A stretch of DNA of 5,108 nt from JAUVKA01 sp964465145 (GTDB lineage: Bacteria; Bacteroidota; Bacteroidia; Bacteroidales; UBA12481): assembly GCA_964465145.1 (NCBI GenBank), contig CAYXJR010000157.1:1-5108 (forward strand), in the 5' to 3' direction. Position 1 is the stretch's first letter, and each line of letters starts with the position of its first letter. The translations under genes and the position numbers were made by a program. Shown in pieces: positions 1-5,108 of the stretch. The notes under the pieces were generated by a model. It was given only the letters and a program-made list of their open reading frames with translations, ran no database searches and was not told the origin of the DNA.

Positions 1-1
1 C

Positions 2-21
2 CTTAGTTTTTTGTTACTAAG
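2..21. repeat. Small hairpin at the left edge, beyond the GH2 truncation
   Basis: CTTAGT (2-7) and ACTAAG (16-21) are perfect inverted repeats around an 8-nt loop, inside the very AT-rich DNA that follows the truncated GH2 frame. The word TACTAA recurs at 15-20 and 23-28. This could be a weak 3' hairpin, or part of the end of an inserted or rearranged element. The window stops too soon to tell, and a 6-bp AT-rich stem can arise by chance. Confidence 0.5.
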
Positions 22-28
22 ATACTAA

Positions 29-673
29 TTATTTTATTAAGTTAGCACCATTACTCACATGAGGGGTACGGATCTCCACCCCGGCACAGGCAATATAGGA
101 GTGGTCACGGATGTGCAGCCATACGGGCCTAGTGATCCCTCCATAGCGGTTCCAGCCGATCCACAGCGGCATGGCTGCCTTCGGGTCATAAGCATTGTCG
201 GCCCTTACCAGAATCGTATTCTCTCCCTCGTCCAGCAGGTCGGTGATATCGAGCAAAGATGCAAGGAACCCGCCATTTCGGCCCCCGGCATACCCCCCGT
301 TGACCCATACCCTGTGGCAGTTGTTCACACCCTCAAATTCCACAAGCAGACGCTGTCCAGGCTTGAGCCGGGGAGAGCTGAAGCGTTTCCGGTACCAGCC
401 TGCGCCTATATAGGGATCCTTCAAACCGGGCCCCATGTCATCATCGTTCTAGGTATGAGGCAAAATTACAGGCTCCATCTCCAGTCCTTCTTCAATAAAG
501 TCCACTGCCCATTCGGCCGGACTCTTAACAAAAGCCCAATCGCGGTTAAAATCCGCCTTCACAGAAGTCCCGGCGACTTCAGCCTTGCCCAATTTGCCTA
601 CAGATACCTCGTTGCGGCACCCAGCTGATACAATAACAAGAATGATCAGAACCCGAATAAGGCTATATTTCAT
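29..673 (-). pseudogene. Broken, truncated GH2-family glycosidase lipoprotein
   Basis: N-terminal part of a glycoside hydrolase family 2 protein (the beta-galactosidase, beta-glucuronidase and beta-mannosidase superfamily), about 214 codons where complete members have roughly 600-1100. The ATG at 673 starts a lipoprotein signal, MKYSLIRVLIILVIVSAGC, with Cys19; a TTG at 676 is possible but less likely. The GH2 sugar-binding domain is recognisable: FNRDW at 42-46, LPHT at 71-74, GAGWYRKRF at 90-98, FEGVNNCHRVWVNG at 113-126, LDITDLL at 141-147, GENTILVRADN at 150-160 and NRYGGITRPVWLHI at 175-188. Two lesions are visible. Codon 75 (449-451) is TAG where the family has Trp (LPHTWN), with the frame otherwise intact on both sides. 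The frame then ends at 29-31, soon after IRTPHVS, before any immunoglobulin-like or TIM-barrel domain, so no catalytic residues remain. The start overlaps the sulfatase end by 11 bp, indicating translational coupling in the ancestral operon. G+C is about 62% over 61-180, above the roughly 40% of a sampled sulfatase stretch. Read as two ORFs it gives a 74-residue lipopeptide and an unlinked domain fragment; neither is likely to work as an enzyme. Confidence 0.5.
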
Positions 674-1976
674 CAAACTTTTTAATCAGTTTTGATAATT
701 CTTTTACAATGTCAGGATATTGTTCCGCCACATTGTTTTGCTCTTCAATATCCTCATGAAGGTTATAGAGTGAAACCGGGAAAACACCTTTTTCCCCGGC
801 ATCCCATCCGATACTTTTCTTAATATGCAATTTCCACTTCCCTAACCTCACCGCTTCAGCTTCCCCGTTCCTTGCATAGAAATAAAAAGGACGCTCCTCT
901 AGTCTGGTGCTTTCCGGATCTTGCAATAACTCACCGATATCTGTGCCGTCCAGAGACAGATCATCGGGAATCTCCGATCCTGTGAATTCAGCAAATGTCG
1001 GGTACAAATCCAGTGTGCTCACCAACTCCTTACAGGTCTTCCCTGCAGGGATGACATCCGGCCATGCCATGATGCAAGGCACGCGCTGGCCCCCTTCCCA
1101 TGTTTCGGCTTTTAAACCTCGCAGAGGTTTTGCTGAACCAACCCTTGTTGGACCGTTATCGGAGGTGAAAATAAAAAGGGTATGATCATAAATCCCTTCC
1201 TCTTTCAAAGTCTTCACAATCTCACCAACACTCCAGTCCAGTTCCATGATTACATCCCCATATAATCCTTTCTCGCTCTTCCCCTGGAATGCGGGTGAGG
1301 CATGAAGCGGAAAGTGGGGCATATTGTGAGCCAGGTATATGAAGAAAGGCTGATCCTTATGGCCTTTGATCTGCCGGATGGCTTCCTCTGTATATCTTTT
1401 TGTCAGATAAGATTGATCAGGTCCCTCTTCGATCAATTCCCTGTTTCTGTATAGGGGAAGCGGTGGGGATTGAAAATCCCGACTCTTATAATAATGATTA
1501 TCCATATCATTGGAATAGGGCACCCCAAAAAAATAGTCAAATCCCTGATTATTGGGCATGAACTTATCCTTATGTCCCAGGTGCCACTTTCCGATACAGC
1601 TTGTTGAATAACCCTTGTTTTGAAGCATCTCAGCCATGGTATATTCTTCAGTGGAAAGCCCGTTCTCCGAAAAGGGAAAAAGTACTGCTTCATGAAGACC
1701 AACCCTTTTGGGATACTTCCCGGTCAGTAACCCGGCTCTTGAAGGAGTACAAACCGTGGCCGGCACATAAAAATCGGTGAACCTGACTCCTTCGCTTGCC
1801 AGTTTATCCAAATGTGGAGTTTCAAATCCCTCTGCTCCAAAACAACCTACATCCGCATAACCCTGATCATCGGTAAAGAAAATGATGATATTGGGAAGCT
1901 GCTTTTGCTGACTGCATGATATGAAAATCAATATCATTGCAAGCAAACCTGAATAACGAAAAAATCCTTTTTTCAT
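663..1976 (-). CDS. S1-family formylglycine sulfatase, lipoprotein
   Basis: Predicted type I sulfatase that hydrolyses sulfate esters on a carbohydrate. Residue numbers below count from the upstream ATG at 2006 (447 residues). I prefer the ATG at 1976 (Met11, 437 residues), because it starts a classic lipoprotein signal: MKKGFFRYSG, a hydrophobic stretch and FISC with Cys31. The 10 extra residues include an Asp that is unusual there. Catalytic features are complete: metal-binding D46-D47 (FFTDDQG) and the CTPSR motif at 86-90, whose Cys86 would be oxidised to formylglycine. GKWHLGH at 139-145, H227 and H231 (AHNMPH), D283-N284 (TSDNG), and PLRGLKAETWEGGQRVP with Lys299 complete the set. A C-terminal subdomain with WKLH and SLYNLHEDIEEQNNVA (412-427) is typical of the family. 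Maturation needs an anaerobic sulfatase-maturating enzyme encoded elsewhere. The S1 subfamily, and hence the sugar and sulfate position, cannot be read from these motifs. The stop codon (TAG, 663-665) lies inside the start of the next gene, so the two are probably co-translated. Confidence 0.5.
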   Translation of the reverse strand: MKKGFFRYSGLLAMILIFISCSQQKQLPNIIIFFTDDQGYADVGCFGAEGFETPHLDKLASEGVRFTDFYVPATVCTPSRAGLLTGKYPKRVGLHEAVLFPFSENGLSTEEYTMAEMLQNKGYSTSCIGKWHLGHKDKFMPNNQGFDYFFGVPYSNDMDNHYYKSRDFQSPPLPLYRNRELIEEGPDQSYLTKRYTEEAIRQIKGHKDQPFFIYLAHNMPHFPLHASPAFQGKSEKGLYGDVIMELDWSVGEIVKTLKEEGIYDHTLFIFTSDNGPTRVGSAKPLRGLKAETWEGGQRVPCIMAWPDVIPAGKTCKELVSTLDLYPTFAEFTGSEIPDDLSLDGTDIGELLQDPESTRLEERPFYFYARNGEAEAVRLGKWKLHIKKSIGWDAGEKGVFPVSLYNLHEDIEEQNNVAEQYPDIVKELSKLIKKFDEI

Positions 1977-2054
1977 ATTGTCCGAAATTAGCTTCATATT
2001 AATCATTTAAATTGATTTCATAATAGTAATAATCTGAGGTTTATTATTCGATTT

Positions 2055-2062
2055 CAAATTTA
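2055..2062 (-). promoter_or_regulatory. Candidate internal -7 promoter element before the sulfatase
   Basis: The minus strand reads TAAATTTG, matching TAnnTTTG, about 50 bp before the upstream sulfatase ATG (2006) and 80 bp before the preferred one (1976). No TTG lies at the -33 position. It could give the sulfatase and GH2 genes their own transcript, since the gap after the GH106 gene is longer than in a tightly packed operon. No convincing terminator separates the two genes, so read-through from upstream is equally possible. Confidence 0.5.
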
Positions 2063-2074
2063 TTTCCGTGTTTT

Positions 2075-2137
2075 TTATGCCGCTTCGATGAGCCTGTCAA
2101 TCTCTTCCCAGGGGTCTTTGTAAAAATGGCGCCCATC
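2075..2137 (-). other. Protein-like 20-codon tail after the GH106 stop
   Basis: Immediately after the GH106 TAA (2138-2140) the same frame stays open for 20 codons to another TAA (2075-2077). It encodes a tail containing FYKDPWEEIDRLIEAA, which looks like an amphipathic helix rather than random intergenic sequence. The stretch is also richer in G+C than the AT-rich DNA that begins right after its stop. The GH106 protein already has its usual C-terminus, so this is more likely the 3' remnant of a lost gene than a missing GH106 extension. Chance is a real alternative at this length. No family is recognised. Confidence 0.5.
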
Positions 2138-4933
2138 TTATGGCTTCATAGAATAAAGCCTGACAGGTCCGGTCATCCCAGATGGCTCGGCGTTCTTTGT
2201 CTTCAGCCACCGCCTGATCTCAGGATTATCTTCCTGGGTCCGGCAATAGTTATACAGTGTGGTTGTTACCTTTACCTTGAGCTCACTGATCCCCTTACCG
2301 GCCGTTCCGCTCACTGAGTAGCGATGGGTACCATACCACTGTATGCCTATCACTTTCCCATTAAGCGACACTTCACTGACCCCATATACCTTACCCAGAT
2401 CCAGGATCATCTCTTCATCGCTTTGAAGGTCAAGTGCAGTGGTGTATTCAATAATCCCGGCAAATGAGTTCAAGCGTTCATCTTCCGGGGAAGCAAGATC
2501 GGGAAGTTCCGGAACCGTAAGCTGGAACGCAGACCCGATGTGCGGAAAACAATGGATGTTCCAGGGTGAGTCGATCGTTATATATTCTGATTCATCTGCC
2601 TTGCTAATCCCGGTCTGAGCCCCGCCTCTTTTTTCAAATACAATGAGTAATGATTCCAGAGGACCAAGTTCGATATTGAATCTTTGCGGATCCTTTCCAT
2701 AATGATAAATCGTGCGGGTGCCTGTTTCCGGGTCCCATCTCCAGGGAACACCCTTTGAATGTGTAAATCCGGCTGCAAATTGGACACCCTCTTTTCTGTT
2801 CTGGTTTGAGAAAAAGAAAATATCCCTGTCATTATATTTTTGATGCACCTGAAAGAGAGAGGCACTCGCTTGGGAGATACGCACAGAAGGATCCACCTTC
2901 ATGGTCTCCAGAAGACGGCTTGTCCATGATATCAATTCATCTTCACTGCCAGGTCCATCAACGCGGACTGCACCGGACCGATGATCTACGGCCTGCCTGA
3001 TCAACTCTTCTACCTTTGCATCATCTTCGACTGCATTGACCATGGAGGGAGATCTCCCGGGGAGAGTATTGACAAAAACCACTTTACCTCCATTAGCTGC
3101 ATACTCACTGATAAGTTTTGCTGTGGCCGGGAGTATTGACTTCACATCTGTAAGAACAAGCATCTGATACTTCATCTCTCCCAAACCCAGCTCCCCGTCT
3201 TCAATTGCTGCATTCTGAATCATGGTCTCATTCACATAGTCGGCCGTAATCCCATTCTGACTGAATGATCTCCATAGCTGATAGCAATACCAGGGAGTCT
3301 CATGAAATTTATCACGCCACAGGCCATGCTCACCCCAAACGTCTGCTGTTGGACCAAGTATGGCTACTTCTGCAAGGGGTGTGGATGTCTGGAATACCGT
3401 TGAAAGACGTGCATTATAATCAGACCATAAACGGAAATAGGGCCACCAGGTATTCTGCTCATTAAAATAGGTACCAAAACGCAGCCATCCCGGGAAACCA
3501 GCCTCAGGAGGCGAGTAATTATAGCCATGCAGGACTGTATGATTAATTCCGGTAATAAAATTCATATCATCCGCCTGCTTGATCTGTTCAAGCGGGGTTT
3601 TAAATACACCGTCCAGGTTGGACATTGCCTCACAACTGATGATTGGTTTCCCGCCCACATGGCCCGAGGATGAGGCATACTTATTCCATATATTAAATTC
3701 TGAAAAAGGAAAATATCGTTCTCTGTTCAGCCAACCGTTACCCTCGGGAATATCAGCTATCATATAGCCTTCAGATATCCCCACCAGCCAGGGCAATCCA
3801 TAAGCCTGATACCTGCATAATGCACCATGATCATTGCACCAATTCTTAAAGGTCATTGTAAGGCGATCGAGGAATGTGGATACCAGTACCCTGTTATAAT
3901 CATACCGAACCCTTTGCAGGGTAAGTGCAAAATCAGGGGATATGTTCAGTTCGTCTTTATAACCCACTCCAGATCTGTAAAATAGAAAGGGCAGGTAAGG
4001 TTCAAGCCTGTAGCCACAGGAGTTATAAAATTGCTCTGAGAAATCAGTGGTCCAGTTTGCACCGGCAAGCTCAATACTATCGCAAAACAGGGCTCTCAGA
4101 TATGCTCCCAGCTCAGCCCCAAACTCTTTTTCCAGTGCATCTGAAAGACGATCCAGATATTTCTGAACTGCTGCCGCATTGAGATGATCCAGAACCGGAC
4201 CATCGGAACCGGGAGCACCATAAGTTACTCTTCTGTGTCCCTCCTGCCATACTCCAATAATCAATCTGTAGTTACCTTCAGGAACTTTGAACCGAATCTT
4301 TCCATCATCACCCAGGGCAGAAGCCAGGTCCAAACATTCACTAATATCATTCAACTCTTCAGGAACCAAGCTGATAAACAGGATCCGGCTCTTGAGAACA
4401 TCTTTAAACTCCCCACTTCTGTATCCTTCCGGAACTTCATGCATCAAATCCTGAGCATCAGCTATAAAATCAGAAGGACCCACCAGCTCTTTATGATTGG
4501 TCAGCACGCGTTGAATGATCTCTCCCGACTCCAAAAATTCTCCTCCAAATGGCCATCCGGAACCAACGATCAGATCGGTCAGCATCCCATTTTCCTTTGC
4601 CCGCTCACAGGCAGTTTTTACTGCATGATTCCATTCTGGGCTGATCCATTGCAGGGGTTCAACACCAGGCAGATCCTGCTCTACAGGCATCCTGATCGGG
4701 TTGATTTCCACCCCCCCGATTCCCGCTGCCTTCATCACGTCAAGTTCTCTTTCTATTTCACCCTCCTCAACGCAGTTCCCATTCCACCACCACCGGACAA
4801 AGGGTCTGGCCCGGGCAGGGGGATCTACAAAGTTGTCATACAATTCATCTTTGGTGTTTTCAACAGTACATCCCGGCATAATTACCAGGGATATTATAAC
4901 AGCAGCCAAAATAAATCTGATTTTTTCCATCAT
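2138..4933 (-). CDS. GH106-type alpha-L-rhamnosidase-like lipoprotein
   Basis: Predicted exo-acting glycoside hydrolase of 931 residues that would remove alpha-L-rhamnose from oligo- or polysaccharides at the cell envelope. Residues 1-22 form a lipoprotein signal: a short basic start, a hydrophobic core (about 6-19) and MPGC with Cys22 as the lipid site. From residue 35 the protein follows the GH106 pattern: DPPARARPFVRWWWNGN at 37-53, then ELDVMKAAGIGGVEI at 63-77. An acidic DSIELAGANW motif follows (D285, E288), then GYRLEPYLP (307-315), ADIPEG (E397), SCEAMS (E435) and GINHTVLHGYNYSPP (H465, H469). E288, E397 and E435 are the candidate active-site glutamates by motif position only. The C-terminus (about 840-931, with VSLNGK and PSGMTGPVRLY) resembles the galactose-binding-like beta-sandwich that ends GH106 proteins, so the gene looks full length. 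ATG codons at 4933 and 4930 are both possible starts; either keeps the signal peptide. It is the first gene of the apparent operon, ahead of a sulfatase. Family assignment is strong. The substrate is inferred, and a related activity on another sugar cannot be excluded. Confidence 0.5.
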   Translation of the reverse strand: MMEKIRFILAAVIISLVIMPGCTVENTKDELYDNFVDPPARARPFVRWWWNGNCVEEGEIERELDVMKAAGIGGVEINPIRMPVEQDLPGVEPLQWISPEWNHAVKTACERAKENGMLTDLIVGSGWPFGGEFLESGEIIQRVLTNHKELVGPSDFIADAQDLMHEVPEGYRSGEFKDVLKSRILFISLVPEELNDISECLDLASALGDDGKIRFKVPEGNYRLIIGVWQEGHRRVTYGAPGSDGPVLDHLNAAAVQKYLDRLSDALEKEFGAELGAYLRALFCDSIELAGANWTTDFSEQFYNSCGYRLEPYLPFLFYRSGVGYKDELNISPDFALTLQRVRYDYNRVLVSTFLDRLTMTFKNWCNDHGALCRYQAYGLPWLVGISEGYMIADIPEGNGWLNRERYFPFSEFNIWNKYASSSGHVGGKPIISCEAMSNLDGVFKTPLEQIKQADDMNFITGINHTVLHGYNYSPPEAGFPGWLRFGTYFNEQNTWWPYFRLWSDYNARLSTVFQTSTPLAEVAILGPTADVWGEHGLWRDKFHETPWYCYQLWRSFSQNGITADYVNETMIQNAAIEDGELGLGEMKYQMLVLTDVKSILPATAKLISEYAANGGKVVFVNTLPGRSPSMVNAVEDDAKVEELIRQAVDHRSGAVRVDGPGSEDELISWTSRLLETMKVDPSVRISQASASLFQVHQKYNDRDIFFFSNQNRKEGVQFAAGFTHSKGVPWRWDPETGTRTIYHYGKDPQRFNIELGPLESLLIVFEKRGGAQTGISKADESEYITIDSPWNIHCFPHIGSAFQLTVPELPDLASPEDERLNSFAGIIEYTTALDLQSDEEMILDLGKVYGVSEVSLNGKVIGIQWYGTHRYSVSGTAGKGISELKVKVTTTLYNYCRTQEDNPEIRRWLKTKNAEPSGMTGPVRLYSMKP

Positions 4934-4967
4934 TAGTTTCTTTTACTGTAACTATTTAGCTGGGTAG

Positions 4968-4975
4968 CAAAAATA
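4968..4975 (-). promoter_or_regulatory. Candidate Bacteroidota -7 promoter element for the operon
   Basis: The minus strand reads TATTTTTG here, an exact match to the Bacteroidota primary-sigma -7 consensus TAnnTTTG. It lies about 35 bp before the GH106 start, which would give a 5' leader of roughly 30 nt. No clear TTG -33 element sits at the usual 19-21 bp spacing; the nearest TTG (in CAGTTGATT) is about 29 bp upstream. That leaves a weak or activator-dependent promoter, which would suit a substrate-induced locus, but in AT-rich DNA a chance match is possible. Confidence 0.5.
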
Positions 4976-5051
4976 ACAAAATCTGGAGTTTATTCACAGG
5001 TAATCAACTGTTTTTGCTGTATTGCTTCTACTGTTCTCAAAACCCAGAGAG

Positions 5052-5083
5052 TATTAACCCAAGTTGAAAATACTTAGTTAATA
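5052..5083. repeat. 32-bp interrupted dyad upstream of the operon
   Basis: Outer arms TATTAAC (5052-5058) and GTTAATA (5077-5083) are perfect reverse complements. Inside them AAGT (5061-5064) pairs with ACTT (5072-5075), leaving a 7-nt centre and a 2/1-nt bulge. It lies about 80-110 bp upstream of the candidate -7 box, where a regulator could bind or where the transcript of a gene to the right could fold. There is no T-run on either side in the right place for a standard intrinsic terminator. Confidence 0.5.
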
Positions 5084-5108
5084 ATTGATTAAAAACACTG
5101 TTTTTTGG

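Noticed and set aside
449..451. TAG as a recoded amino acid (tryptophan or another residue)
   Set aside because: The sulfatase next door ends in TAG, no recoding element is evident, and the GH2 frame lacks its catalytic domain, so a loss-of-function reading is simpler.
59..628. A 189-codon plus-strand open frame opposite the broken GH2 gene
   Set aside because: The minus-strand reading has clear GH2 sugar-binding motifs, and the plus-strand product resembles nothing. High G+C here lowers stop frequency on both strands.
2028..2048. AATAAT/ATTATT inverted repeat between the GH106 and sulfatase genes as a terminator
   Set aside because: The 6-bp stem has no G:C pairs and no following T-run, so it would not be stable.
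4184..4936. A 250-codon open frame on the plus strand opposite the start of the GH106 gene
   Set aside because: It lies wholly antisense to a gene with strong family motifs, its product shows no recognisable domain and it is rich in low-complexity Ser/Pro/Gln. It is best explained by the codon bias of the true gene.
5091..5105. AAAAAC-ACT-GTTTTT as an intrinsic terminator at the right edge
   Set aside because: The stem is only 6 bp, almost all A:T, with a 3-nt loop and the window ends beside it. It is too weak to call.
1..5108. CRISPR arrays, tRNA or rRNA genes, transposase genes and riboswitches
   Set aside because: No spaced repeat array, tRNA-like cloverleaf, transposase motif or known riboswitch core was seen on either strand. 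The non-coding stretches are all shorter than 200 bp.

Overview
The window looks like a fragment of a polysaccharide utilisation locus from a member of the Bacteroidota, probably one feeding on a sulfated or rhamnose-containing polysaccharide. Three observations support this. All three gene starts encode lipoprotein signal peptides. Candidate -7 elements match the Bacteroidota consensus TAnnTTTG. Start codons are preceded by A/T-rich sequence rather than a strong Shine-Dalgarno motif. The genus cannot be told from the sequence, and no SusC/SusD pair, regulator or sulfatase-maturating enzyme is inside the window.

Every gene lies on the minus strand and reads from right to left. At the right edge is an AT-rich leader of about 170 bp (4934-5108) with a 32-bp dyad and a TAnnTTTG -7 box. 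It is followed by a GH106-type alpha-L-rhamnosidase-like lipoprotein (2138-4933). A 131- to 161-bp spacer holds a short protein-like remnant in frame with the GH106 stop and a second TAnnTTTG box. Next comes an S1-family formylglycine sulfatase lipoprotein (663-1976). Its last codons overlap the start of a GH2-family lipoprotein gene (29-673). That GH2 gene is broken twice: an amber codon replaces the tryptophan of the family's LPHTWN motif, and the reading frame ends just after the N-terminal sugar-binding domain, where the DNA drops abruptly to about 24% G+C.

Taken together, the sulfatase would remove sulfate esters, the GH106 enzyme would release terminal alpha-L-rhamnose, and the intact ancestor of the GH2 gene would have supplied a beta-glycosidase such as a beta-galactosidase or beta-glucuronidase. 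The exact substrate (ulvan, another sulfated rhamnan, or a pectin-like glycan) is inference. I see no new defence, mobile or RNA system. The points most worth a second look are the decayed GH2 gene with its compositional breakpoint, the coding-like remnant behind the GH106 stop, and the dyad upstream of the operon.
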